From Hypholoma sublateritium FD-334 SS-4 (lineage: Eukaryota > Basidiomycota > Agaricomycetes > Agaricales > Strophariaceae), in contig KN817578.1 in the NCBI GenBank assembly GCA_000827495.1, positions 1 to 42,289 on the forward strand: DNA of 42,289 bases, written 5' to 3'. Under the pieces are notes generated by a model that was not told the origin of the DNA, did not search any database, and saw nothing but the letters and a program-made list of their open reading frames with translations. The position numbers and the translations under genes were made by a program. Position 1 is the first letter of the stretch; every line of letters starts with the position of its first letter. Shown one piece after another: positions 22,431-33,165 of this stretch.

Positions 22431-23300
22431 GCGAGTAGGGATTTCTCACATTGCAGGCGGCTGGCGATCCGGCGTACGAAAAACGGCACACCACACGGAT
22501 ATCGATCATGCCCGCATCGCCACTGACACGGCGCGCAGCGTCCACGTCCACCTGCGGGAGGACGGGGCGCGCATGGCGCCAGGATGGTGGTCCGTGGCAT
22601 AATGAGAAATGCAAATCGTGCAACGCACGGCGAAGAGTGTGAATGGCAGGGCTTTGTACTATCGATAATGGTAGACGTTTGGGGTAAGGAAAGATAGTGC
22701 CGGGCGTGTCTGCTATATACGCACCGGGAGTGGCACTAGCAGCACCGCGGCACACGTCATGAACAAAGGCGCTTCAATGATGGACGCAGTCCCTTTCTCC
22801 AAACCATTCGACGAGAGGAAAGCGACAGTCCATTGTTCTCGTTTGTTTCTCTTCAAGCCTTGCGCTTTCTACAAAGAAAGAATTAAACTCACAAGTTTTG
22901 ACTAATGTCAGATCCTACCAAATACTCTTGAGCTTCTTCTTGGCAGTGCCTGGGTAGAAGTCGAAATCTATTTGAAATCTATTTTGATTATTTCATACAT
23001 TACACCTACGTCCTATTCTGGGAGAGATGTCCCTGTACATACAGCGTAAAGGGGCATGGCGTGGAGTCACGGTGCTGCCCGGAGTCGATGGTCCTTTGTT
23101 CTCGTTTGTCTCCTTCAGCGTTCGCCGCGACAAAGAAAATTTATACTTACCAATCTCAGCCCAACACAGCAAACACTCGTCTTCTAGATATCAGGAGATC
23201 GGGCTACATACAGAATATCCATGCCAGAATAGAACTCGCGCCGTGAAACAAACACCAAACCCACCTCGAATCCCTGCTCAAGTGGTCGAACACACCCGGC
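22431..23300. other. Non-coding stretch with a short direct repeat
   Basis: No gene is recognised. A block of about 26 bp (TTGTTCTCGTTTGT.TC..TTCA) occurs at 22832-22857 and again at 23094-23117, each followed by a GACAAAGAAA-like run. In minus-strand translation both contain a KREQ core, so they may be remnants of a duplicated exon. I cannot name it. Confidence 0.35.
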
Positions 23301-24460
23301 CCACCCACGCAGCGCCAGTTCACGTCCGTCTTGGTTCTGTCGATAGACTATATCAGCTCGCATCGCGCGCTCAGCACCGCGCCGCGCCGCACACGGCATA
23401 ACGAACAGACTACAAAGCGCGTCGCTGGCGTCCCGAGCAGACTACGTCCGCAGCGCGGTGCATGTGCACACCACATCGTGTCCGTATCCGGCCCCGCGGG
23501 GGAGACGACGCGCATCAGCCGCAGCGCGGCATATATGCGGAAGATCTCGCCAGGGGCGTGGAAGGCACTGTGATCGCGGTGCGCGGGAGGGCGTGTTCAG
23601 AGCGATTCAAGGTGACTGGACACAGGCGTCTGGCGTCAGGCAACGGGCGGCGGGCGTTGGACGGGGAAGGGAGCGGGGAGCAATATGATGGTATATGGCG
23701 GAACGTCCACGCGCGCGGGGGGGGGGGGTCGATGGGCTCCATCGCAGTGTCAGGCTGCCTATATAGCACATCTCATCAGAAATTTTCTCTTCCACCACGC
23801 GCGTATAAGGTGTAGCATTCTCGCGGAGCGATGTTCGCATATAGCTGCGCTGGGTACTAAGCGGGCGACGACGGGCGTCGTTCTAGCGGCGCGTTCCTGC
23901 GCCGTCCCGGGGATATATGCGGCGCCAGCACCGCGCACAGCTACCGCGTGGGCCGGTCCGCATAGAGGTGAGCGCGGCGCGCACGACGCTTGTCGTGTGC
24001 GGGAGGAAGGAATGCAAGGGGGAGGGTGGAGACTGTGGTTTCTATGCGCTCGAGAGGCCGTGCTAAAGCAGGGCGACGGCAGGGACGGGAAGGAGAAGCG
24101 TACGTCGACGGTGGGGCTGGTGACAGGATTCCTTAGGTCGATAGTGTCCTTGACGGGGTGATCCCGCGTCCGCATAGTCAGGAATAGAGCACTTGATAAG
24201 ATCAGTTCTGAAAAGCGCGGTAGAAGGGGAGTGGAACGCGCCTCGCCAGTGGAAGTGCGCCAAGCATGCGGGGGATGGAGTTCGGAGGGGGAAGGCGGAT
24301 GCACGATTTGGCGTGCAGAAGGCAACTGGTGTACGTCAATGAAAAACATGGGAAGGAGGACTGAGATACATACGGCAAAGGACACGTCGTTGGCGGGCGG
24401 GGGTTCCGGGATTTGCCGCGCCGGCCGAGACCGGGCCGCTGTTTGCCGTGTTCGATAAAT
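23300..24460. repeat. GC-rich island, degenerate
   Basis: GC-rich sequence with open frames on several strands and no recognisable domain, similar in character to 12.1-14.4 kb. It includes a G10 homopolymer run near 23720 and a CGCCTCGCCAGTGG block at 24239-24252, close to the CGTACCTCGCCGGTG block of the other islands. Confidence 0.45.
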
Positions 24461-24831
24461 CGTGTGCTTCAAGATGTTTGACAGCGCTGACGACCGCGCT
24501 GGACTCGTGCTTCTCATGCACAACTACAGCGCCCTTATAGTATTCTAAATTAAATGCACCCCAGCGCGGGAATAATCGCACGCAGAAACGCCCACGTCTA
24601 CACGCCGCGAGGTTTTCAGCCGCACGCCAGAATCAGCACCTGCACGCAGCGTCGCCTTCAAGGGTAGCCAACGCGTTTGAGGACTATGTACCTATACATG
24701 TGTTGCATAACAACATATGCCTTGTATATCCAGGCAACCTTCATTTCGTATATTATAGTACACAACTTGTACAAAATACAGCGTACCGACTACGGATCAC
24801 TAATCATGGGAAATGTTAACGCTCACAGAAT
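24461..24831. other. 3' flank of the first F-box gene
   Basis: The stretch at about 24487-24550 (CAGCGCTGACGACCGCGC and following) resembles 26889-26960 behind the second F-box copy. This indicates that the tandem duplication reached past the coding regions. No gene is seen. Confidence 0.4.
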
Positions 24832-26295
24832 TTAGTCGCGGGTCCAAGGATCGGTCACGCACCCTGGTTCAACGTTCCATAGATATGCGAGGCTCTCTCT
24901 GTATTCCTTCAAAATTGAGAAATCACCTTCGTAAATTTCATGGTCTTCGCCAAAGACCTCCAACCTTTCCAATGTAGTGACCGGGCCGTTGTACGAAATC
25001 CTTCGGCGACGGTTCAACAGAAGGGTGCAAACACCTTGAGCGGTAAAGTTGGCGCAATCATGAAGTTTTATCATCACCATTCGAGGCGCGTCGAGATCTG
25101 CGTTATTGTCCCCCGAAAGCCACTGGAGAAAGCGATCAGTAACACCTTCGCAGCGAAGTATTTGCAGCTCGTTTGGGGGAAATGCTTCGATGGCATTGTA
25201 CAGACTGTCATCTCGATCAAGGCGTAGGACTCGCTCTGGTGATGTGCCAGTCGTCTCATTGAATGGGATATCCGCAAGCTCAAGAACAAAGGAGTTGGTG
25301 ACAGATATATTTTGATGCCATTGCGCAATGCATGGTATGACACAATTCTGGAAAGATACCAAGGCAAGTGGATTGTTAGTGAGGGTCATAGTCGAAAAAA
25401 ATGCGGAGATGAAGTCAGCAGAAACATTGGCGAATGACATTCTCGCTAGTGAAATTGCATATTTTGAAGTTATGTTTCGTGATGGTCGGTATCCTAATGA
25501 GATATCAGAAAATGAAATCGATAGGGGGCAGTGGTAATAGCTGAGATCGTGAAGGAATTGCATCAGCACTGCAAAGTGTTTGGTGCTAGAAGTGCCACAA
25601 AGAGATTCTTTTCGGAATTTGTAATGGGTTATTGATAGCTGGAGGTGGTATTGCCATGTTTGCAGCGACCCGCAATAACATAAATTGAAGAGGTCGAATC
25701 CGGTCAAGGATAATCTGCGTAAATTTGTCGGAATAGCGGGTCCCAGGAAAAGCGGGTCATGCTCGGCCCCCATGATTTCATTATCGTCGGCGTCATTGTC
25801 ACTGCGATCATATGTTGTGCACAGAAGAAACAATTCTGACAAGTACTGAGCGGACTCCAAAAGAAGTATCTCTGAAGCACATGGCAAGGAGGACTGGTAG
25901 ACGAGCCGAAATGTGATCGTTGTATAGCGCGCGATGACGGGCTCTAGGTGTTCGAATACGACGCGGGTGCGGGAGTTTTCGAGGTATTTGTTTATCGATG
26001 GATCGCTGGAGAACACAATTAAGTCCAAAGGCGAGTCGGACCCGTCCGTGAGAGAACCAAGCATGTCAAGGAATGGTGCAGGATCCAATGCTACGTCGAT
26101 GACAACGCTCTGCCAAAACTGTGGGTGCGACTTGAGAACCCGGAGCCAGAGAGTGCATACGGCGCCAACATTCAGTGGGAACAGAATGCGGTCAGGGACA
26201 GCGGGGAGCTCCGATACATCGCTGAGGCTGAGGGTATGAACATGGTGGAAGACTATATCTAGCAGCTCGATAGGGAGGATATTGATGCTCGTCAT
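24832..26295 (-). CDS. F-box protein (intact copy of a tandem pair)
   Basis: Single exon, 487 residues. It begins MTSINILPIELLDIVFHHV, a standard F-box opening, followed by VCTLWLRVLKSHPQFWQSVV with the conserved Trp of the F-box. The rest resembles the irregular leucine-rich C-terminal part of mushroom F-box proteins (LRRLSLTGFDLFNLC, LQILRCEGVTDRFLQWLSG, KLHDCANFTAQGVCTLLLN). Such proteins are expected to bind Skp1 and select targets for SCF ubiquitin ligases; the target is unknown. The paralogue at 27037-28635 is about half identical by eye and shares at least 250 bp of upstream sequence (GTCAGGTTATGTAACA, TCACGAGGCT, ATGTTATTTA), so both probably shared a promoter type. Confidence 0.88.
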   Translation of the reverse strand: MTSINILPIELLDIVFHHVHTLSLSDVSELPAVPDRILFPLNVGAVCTLWLRVLKSHPQFWQSVVIDVALDPAPFLDMLGSLTDGSDSPLDLIVFSSDPSINKYLENSRTRVVFEHLEPVIARYTTITFRLVYQSSLPCASEILLLESAQYLSELFLLCTTYDRSDNDADDNEIMGAEHDPLFLGPAIPTNLRRLSLTGFDLFNLCYCGSLQTWQYHLQLSITHYKFRKESLCGTSSTKHFAVLMQFLHDLSYYHCPLSISFSDISLGYRPSRNITSKYAISLARMSFANVSADFISAFFSTMTLTNNPLALVSFQNCVIPCIAQWHQNISVTNSFVLELADIPFNETTGTSPERVLRLDRDDSLYNAIEAFPPNELQILRCEGVTDRFLQWLSGDNNADLDAPRMVMIKLHDCANFTAQGVCTLLLNRRRRISYNGPVTTLERLEVFGEDHEIYEGDFSILKEYRESLAYLWNVEPGCVTDPWTRD

Positions 26296-27036
26296 GCTGC
26301 CGTATGATTGTGGAACGGCTTCGCAAGAAGGTCAGGGTGGGTTTGTTAATGAAAATATACAGTGAAATGACTTACAGAAATGCGAAGATATATGAAATGG
26401 TCCAAAGAGTTTTTACTTGACGTAGCATCGATTGTCCTTGATCGACCGACTGCGAGTTTGCTGTCAGGTTATGTAACAGCTTCGTCACGAGGCTCTGTGA
26501 ATGTTATTTAAATTTATCGTCATTTCAAAAATGTAGACCCCAAGCTCTGCTATAGAAAGAAGCGATAGATGAATAGGTAAACATATGAGCAGCATGAAAA
26601 CAAAGTATATTCACCGCGCGACCGCTATGCATATTTCATACATGCACCTTAATACTAAAATGGTGGAAAATAGCACGAATAAAATAGTACTGTGTCACTC
26701 AAGAAGGAAGCCGTGCTTCACGTTACTTAACCGTGTGCTTAAAGAGCGCTGTTGAAATACCGCGTGGCCGTCGTCAATGTTCGTAAGTGCGGTATTCCAA
26801 GCGATCTTGAAGCGTCAGAATTGTGACAGCCACTCATTCCACGGAGAGCACACCGGCCCCCGGGCCTCTCATACTGGCCCAATCCCTGCAGCGCTGACCA
26901 CCGCGCCCGGCTCTTTCCTCTCATCGTGCAACGAAGGAAGAGTCCTTTAGTCCTCTTGAATTATAGGACGCATTTTCGGAGAAATACAGAGAAGATCGTG
27001 GTAAACTACATAACGCTGACAGAATTCAGCGACGAG
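26296..27036. other. Upstream region of F-box copy 1 and 3' flank of copy 2
   Basis: Blocks at 26330-26560 (AGAAGGTCA, AATGAAAATATA, GTCAGGTTATGTAACA, TCACGAGGCT) recur in order at 28670-28910, upstream of copy 2. They mark the duplicated promoter. No gene is seen. Confidence 0.55.
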
Positions 27037-28635
27037 CTACAACTGAACAGGAAGCAATCCCCAGCTCGTCCTATCCCATATTGAGGTCTCCAACTCGCGG
27101 GGCCGAAGGTCGGTCACACCGTATCCCGGTTCCCGAGCACTCATATGCTCAACGTTCCAGGAGACGCGTGCTCCGTGCAAGACAGCATGGTGTGAGCCCT
27201 GATTCTGCAAACCCGCGAGATCGCCCTCGTGAATAGCGGGACCTCGCCCAAAAACCTCCACCTCCGCCAGTGTCCTGACGTCGCTGTGCGCTCTGTCGCG
27301 CCGGATCTTCCGATGGCGGTTTACGAGAAAGGCGCACATGCCATGCGCGGTAAAGTTCGTGCAGTCGTGCAGCTTCATCACTTCCAGTTTGGGCGCCTCG
27401 AGCGCAGCATAGCTGTCTCCCGCAAGCCATTGGAGCAGGCCATCGGTAACACCATCGCAGCGGAGTATCCGCAGTTAGTCCGGAGTGAATGCTTCAATGG
27501 CGTTGTACAGACTCTCGTCTCGATCGAGCAGCAAGACTTGGTCGGATGGTCGAGCTGTGTCGTTGTCACGGAATGGGATATCCACGAGTTCAAGAACAAG
27601 CTTCACGCCGCTTCCAACGACATGTATATGGTGGTACCATTCCGTGATGCGCGGTATGACACAGTTCCTGAACGATACAAATTGAAGGTGGCCGGCGAGG
27701 ATGGTGAAAGTGGAAAAAAACGCGGAGATGAAGTCGGCGGACACATTGGTAAACGACATTCTTGCGACTGTGATCGGGTGCTTTACATTCCTTTTCAAAG
27801 ACGGCCGATATCCCATTGAAATATTAAACAACGAAATTGATGCCACGTCAGAAGAACCGATGACATTGTAAAGGAATTCCGCCAGCACTGCGAAGGATCT
27901 GCTGCTAGAGGTGCCGTCACGAAATTGCTGTCGGAACTTGATTTGATTTATAGATATTTGGAAGATGTCTTGCGGTGTCTGCAGCACCCCGGAGAGACAC
28001 AAGTCCATGATGTCGAATCCTGTCAAACAAAGCTTGCGTAAATTTGTATGTATAGCGACTCCCCGGGAATGGCGATAATCATCTATCCTCGGAACTTCAC
28101 CGTCGTCCGCGGCGTCGTCACTCAGATCGTATATCGTGCATATGAGAAACAATTCCTTCAAGGGTGACACTAAATCGCGACAGAGAAATGCTCTGGAAAG
28201 TGGCAAGGAAGACTGGTAGACGAGCCGAAACGTGATTGTCGCGTACCGCTCCATGTGGGGTTCCAGGTAGGCAAACACAATGCCAGCACGGGAGCTTTCG
28301 ACGTCTTTGCAGATGGCTGGCTGGCTGCAGAACACGATCAGGTCCAAAGGAATGTCGGATTCAGCCGGGAAAAGGTCGAGCGTGTCAAGGAACGGTGCGG
28401 GATCCGATGCCACGTCGATGACGACGCGCTGCCAATGCTGCGGCTGCAATTTGAGGACCCGGAGCCACAGAGTGCATACGGCGGCGACGTTCAGCGGGAA
28501 CAGGGTGCGGTCGGGGACGGCGGGGAGCTCAACGTCCGAAACGCCCCGTTCTTCGTGGACTCGGAATCCTGGGGCGGCCACATACTGGAAAGTGATACCC
28601 AGCAGTTCGACGGGGAGGTCCTTGATGCCTGTCAT
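27037..28635 (-). pseudogene. F-box paralogue with one in-frame stop codon
   Basis: The frame runs 533 codons from MTGIKDLPVELLGITFQYV to a stop at 27037, but is interrupted by one TAA at 27477-27475. In copy 1 the same place reads PPNELQILRCEGVTD; here it reads FTPD-stop-LRILRCDGVTDGLLQWL, so a Glu codon has become TAA while the frame continues unchanged for another 146 codons. No frameshift is visible. The product would be a 386-residue protein lacking the last leucine-rich repeats. It could be a young pseudogene, a functional truncated protein, or a sequencing error. Confidence 0.85.
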
Positions 28636-28849
28636 ACTGCTGTGTGATCGTTCAATATTGTATAGCTTCCCAAGAAGGTCAAAGTGAGTTTGTCGATGAA
28701 AATATATAGCAACGGAGGCTTACAGAAATCTGAAGAGATGTGAATTGTCTAAGGAGTGTTGAGTAGCGTTCACTGACATGATTTGCTGTCAGAGGTTATG
28801 TAACACCAATTAAAGTTCGTCATCACGAGGCTTTTTATGTAAATGTTAT

Positions 28850-29090
28850 TTATATGGATCGTCTTGGGTCGTCTGCACTTCTGAAATGACGATACGAAGC
28901 TTCGCTATAGAGGCGCACAAGATATATACCTATGCATGGAAATGGGAAGTTAATGCCACAGCAAGCGAGCGCGCCGAAATTGAGGAGGCGCGCAGCGAAC
29001 AGGTCTCCGATAAATGCGCCTAACACAAAGTCGTCCGCGTCAAGCGCCTCCGTACAGTATACAGCGCACGCGTGCATGATAAAGGACGTA
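28850..29090 (-). pseudogene. Second decayed fragment of the MIF4G-like gene
   Basis: Minus-strand translation contains LGAFIGDLFAARLLNFGAL, matching ALCAFVGDLFSTGVLPFTEF in exon 2 of the gene at 20531-21627. Flanking sequence is not recognisable. It lies just upstream of the second F-box copy. Confidence 0.55.
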
Positions 29091-29234
29091 CGATCTCATA
29101 GGTTGTGGGCTGCCGTACGAGTATCCTGCTCTACCACGTCTGACCTCTCCCGCTGATGTTAGCCGCATCATGACATAAATTATGCGTTTCCCACTGAGAC
29201 AGGTGCGCAAAGAGAGCGATGTCAATGGTTCGAA

Positions 29235-29380
29235 AAGCACCCCAGGCAGCCGATGTTTTCAGGTCGCCCCAAAACGCCTGAGAAACTTTGATTAGGTGAC
29301 TTCATTCCCCCTGAAACTACGAAATCAAAGTTTCTCGCGCGTTTTCGGGCAACTTGAAGTATCAACTCGGAGGGGTGCTT
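29235..29380. mobile_element. Fold-back (MITE-like) palindrome
   Basis: Arms at 29235-29292 and 29324-29380 are imperfect reverse complements around a 31-nt loop. The inner 27 bp (GCCCCAAAACGC..GAGAAACTTTGAT) have three mismatches; the outer ends are AAGCACCCC and GGGGTGCTT. There is no coding capacity. This architecture is typical of a miniature inverted-repeat element. I see no convincing target-site duplication. Confidence 0.65.
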
Positions 29381-29790
29381 AAGGGAGCGGATAGCTTATC
29401 TGGTGAGCCTAAATGAGAGCTAATTGCTCTTGTTCATTAGTTTAAAAGCATGCAGCAGCGTTGAACACTACTTGCTTTTAAATTGGGACCTATTTTTATA
29501 GGATACCCTTTTACAGACAGCGAAACAGACAGCAAGGCGTACATTGTCAGGTGAGGGACAACAGCGTCCATTTTTTTTTTTAGCTCGAGACGTATCCTGG
29601 GGAACGGCGGTAGAGATATTCTAGTATCCATATTGATCTCTATTAGAATATGTTCATTAGAAAGATTTATATTTGAGACGTACCTCCCGTTAGTTCTCCG
29701 ACGCCCGCGCACATAAAGTCGGCCAGGGAACTGCAACCCAGCACGCATATACCCGCCCCCTTCACGCCCGGCGTACATCCACATCGCGCC
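29381..29790. other. No recognisable gene
   Basis: Moderately AT-rich stretch between the fold-back element and the next GC-rich island; contains a T10 run near 29575. The minus-strand frame at 29437-29799 has no motif. Confidence 0.4.
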
Positions 29791-31190
29791 ACTCAGCACG
29801 GAGGGTGCGCGGTGCGCGGGTACGTGAACAGCGCGCCGCGCGGATCGGGCACGCCGCAGGTGGTGGCAGGCTACACGGCGGACACGACGATGGCTTTCGC
29901 GTGCTGTGGAGCGTGGCGCTGTGGAGACCGCGCGGGGCGGGCACGCAGCGCTTGTTGACGGGGTATGGGATGTGCGGGGTATGCGCGCAGTGGACGACGC
30001 GCCCGCGATCGGGGAAGGTGCGTATCTGTGTGTTGTTTACGACGCGGCGCGGGGCGCACGGGGGCCGGGCCGGCGGACAGTAGACTTGGTTCGGTGCGGA
30101 GCAGCGGTTCGGCGCGAGGATGGGGCGCAGAGTGGCCGCGGGCGGGGGGTGTTCGATGAGAGGCGCTTGGCGTGACAGCGTGTTCCGGTCGGCGGGCGGC
30201 GCATCGTGCAAGTGTAGGTGCATGCGTGGAACGATGCGTGAATCTATAGACGCGGAGCGTTCAGATTGACGTGCCCGGGAGCGGGGTGTTACTGTAGGCA
30301 CGCGGCAGTCTACGGTGGCATTCGAGGGAGGGTGGGGGGGTAGGCGGGCCGAGCGGGACAGACGGTGGGGCTCTGCGCGGGAAGTCTGCCCTGCGTGGCG
30401 CACAGCGTCAGATCAGGGCGGATATGGCGTGCTACAGCCGGGCGAGGGGCGGGGAGGGCGAGCATGGCGTTGGGTCGCTGTATGCGGTGGTACTGCGCGT
30501 CTTGCACTCTGGCGTGAAGGGAGCGTTCGTGGGGTGTGGATGACGTATGCGCCGGCACTGCTGCAACGCGAGACGCACGCACGGTGTCTGCGATGCCGCG
30601 GACGCGTTCCAAGCGTATGTGCGAGCTCGGCGAGGCGTGGCGGGCGGCGACGGGGTGCGCAGCGCGCGGAAGGGCGTGTCGCTGTTAGTAGGCATCATGC
30701 GCCGTGATGCGGAGTGTTAGGAGGAAGGGAAGAAGGGAGGCGTACCTCGCCGGTGGGGTGCGAGGTCCCGGACATTCCGTGAGTCAGATCACGTCAGAAC
30801 GGCGCAGACAGAAGCGCAGCCGAAGGAGGGGAGGGGCTCGGCTGACTGGCGGGGCGACGTCTAGAAGCGGGTCGTCGTGCAGCCGGAGTGATACCGTGAG
30901 CGAAGAGCCAACTTTTGGGGCGTAAGACACAGCTGTGACGAGTGGGAATCAAGTGGCTGGAGGCATGCTGGAGGGAGGAGACGGCGGGAGCGCGCCGTGG
31001 GGCGCGGCAAATGTCGATGCGTGCTGGCGCTGGACAGCGGATGGCACATTCCAAGGAGGCACACGGTAAGGGACACTCAGAGACGTGCTGGCGGGGCTTC
31101 GCGCAAGGTCGCCACTGGGCGAGGAGATCAGTCGGAATCGACATAGGTCAAGATGCAAAGTCGGTGACGGCGATGACGTAGCATGTGATG
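29790..31190. repeat. GC-rich island sharing modules with 12.1-14.4 kb
   Basis: Long GC-rich block without a recognisable protein. CGTACCTCGCCGGTG at 30741-30755 matches 12227-12241. GCTGACTGGCGGGGCG plus AGAAGCGGGTCGTCGTGC at 30841-30880 match 14298-14340. The blocks occur in the same order, so these are copies of one old dispersed sequence rather than chance GC similarity. Confidence 0.55.
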
Positions 31191-31490
31191 CAACCCGGCA
31201 CCGGACTCTCCCGCGCTGCCGCTGACGCACTCGAGGGCATACAATCATCAAGTCACGCAACTCGGAATCGAATAAATTCGACACCTTTATCCTGCACAGT
31301 AGACAAGGAAGATATCATTGTTGAACGCCGATATAAGTATCCCACCTTTTCTCGCCCGCCTCCAATATCCCGGGCCAACCCGCGTTCATTACATTTAGAC
31401 CTAGGCCTCCCTTTTACTTCTCCCCTAGATCATTTACACGATTTCGTACTAACTATATACTCAGCTTTCCATGTTATTAATTACAAATAA

Positions 31491-33165
31491 TCAGTTTGCC
31501 GTCTCGATGCGATCCCAGCCGCGTCTCTTGTATTCAACTGCTTCGCGAGAATCTGCGTTGATGCCTGCCGCCGCCGCATCTTCCACGGAGAGGGGTTTCT
31601 CAGCGACGGCCATCACTCTGATAGCGTGGCGTGTGTGCGGCCAGCTTGAGTAAAAATAGTTCGTCAGAACTGAATGGGACACGGGGAGAACTTGACTCAC
31701 AAATCGAAGCTCCCTGCATGAAGCTTGCGGTGTCATCGAGCGTGAATTAGTGACTGGTTGCTTTAGGCGGTATATAATACATACCACGCAGCGATTGTCC
31801 CATATACCAACATCATTCACATTCCATTTGATCCGTGCTTGGGACTCTGTGCCCGTCCTTGTCATGAGACCACGTTAATTAATGTGCATGGTCAAAACCA
31901 TGATTACTCACGCGACCAGCTCGAAAAGGTACTTCAATATCATGTCGCTCTCGGCTTTTGGAACACCGACGATGTATCTCGTGGACGCAGGGTCCACAAA
32001 TATGCATTTCCATCCAGTAACGGGGTGCACCCTAACCACGGGGTGGACAGTCTCTATCTGAAATAAATAAATATCAGCATTATGTTGAGCCAACTGGAAG
32101 ACACTGCGGTGCGCACAGGTGGCCTCCGTTGGTGGCGGAGGTGATCCTTGCCACCCTGAGCAAGCCCAGAATGCAATGCACTCAGCGATTCGACATAGTT
32201 ACGTAGAGCGGGCGACAGGTTATCGTATGCTGCATAGCTGGATTTTTGTAAATTAGTAAGCAAATTCAAGTGGTTTTTTTTTCGACGTACGCGCTGGCGA
32301 ATAGGGTGTCGCCTCCCGAAGGGGGGTTAGTCAACACTTTGAAGGTTGTGAGGCCCGGAGGTTGTCGCTCGTAGCTTATAGAATCTAAGTTACAGCCGTT
32401 CTGTGTGTATAAGTGGGAGGACGGTTACCTTACGTCTGCATGCCATAGTTCAAGCTTTGAAAAGGCGCTGGGAGGTGCCTTCTTGGAGGAATCCTTGTAC
32501 ACGACATGTACGTGTGGCAAATCTCCTTGAGCCGGGACGCCGGATGAAGCATGCAGATGGAGCGGGCCGAAGTAAGAGACAAACTCGGTCTGTTGAGTAA
32601 CGTCGAAGCTGGGCTGGTCACGAATTACGACAATGCCTCGCTCCGCTAGCATAGCTGCCCTGAAAATTAAATTAAAGACAACGCCATGGCCAATGAACAT
32701 ATAGTGGAGCTTACAGTTCGGCTTTTTCTTCTTCGGTCAGCGTGTTCAGAGCCAGCCCAATGATTTCAGTGCCGATAGCCGGTGTGATCTCAATGATTTT
32801 GACACCAGCGCGTTGCGCCAACCTTCCCCCGTTCCACCTAAAATCAAATATCAGGATCATATTGAAGACGAAGGAATAATTTGAACCGTGTCTTGGCCTC
32901 CAGACCGCGATCATGTACCTCCACCACTGGAGCAGGGCCATAGAAGACATTTGGAAAGGCAGGAAGTAAGCCTTGGTAGGCGTACTCTTCATGGGCCCGC
33001 CCAGTCGAAGGTGATTGGAAATAATCTTGGCTAGTCAAAGTGTCCCAAAGTCAGACGAGCAGAGGTACGAGACAGTCAATATAATTCTCACTAGAGGTCG
33101 ACGGGATTATGGCTATTGATTTTCTGGGGCGATTTCTGGATATTCTCGGGTTCAGAGACGGACAT
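31491..33165 (-). CDS. TauD/TfdA-type Fe(II)/2-oxoglutarate dioxygenase
   Basis: Ten exons: 33165-33092, 33030-32887, 32837-32715, 32659-32429, 32374-32291, 32237-32105, 32057-31912, 31857-31785, 31723-31701, 31644-31491; 394 residues. Family landmarks: IGTEIIGLALNTLTEEEKAE, RGIVVIRDQPSFDVTQQTEF, YFGPLHLHASSGVP, the iron-binding HxD in LWHADVSYERQPPGLT (joined across an intron in phase), NPPSGGDTLFASAYAAYDNL, HPVVRVHPVTGWKCIF, IWDNR, then LHAGSFDFWPHTRHAIRV with the distal His and the 2-oxoglutarate-binding Arg. Exon 9 is only 23 nt and encodes LHAGSFDF. Fungal members oxidise sulfonates such as taurine or other small acids; the substrate is not visible from sequence. No targeting signal. Likely cytosolic. 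Confidence 0.92.

Noticed and set aside
22728..22858. Minus-strand stretch with protein-like reading (KREQ core, then LEKGTASIIEAPLFMT)
   Set aside because: It has no start codon or supported upstream exon, and I could not identify the family. Kept only as a possible exon remnant in the description of 22431-23300.
23458..24523. Long overlapping frames on both strands, up to 254 codons
   Set aside because: GC-rich sequence lacks stops in several frames at once. No domain, and composition is dominated by Arg, Pro and Ala.
29762..30707. Minus frame of 213 codons and plus frame of 130 codons
   Set aside because: Same reasoning: GC-driven open frames inside a repeat island, with no motif.
32401..32433. 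A 33-nt intron in the dioxygenase right after the HAD motif
   Set aside because: It would add odd residues after HAD. A 54-nt intron (32428-32375) gives HADVSYERQPPGL, the expected family sequence.
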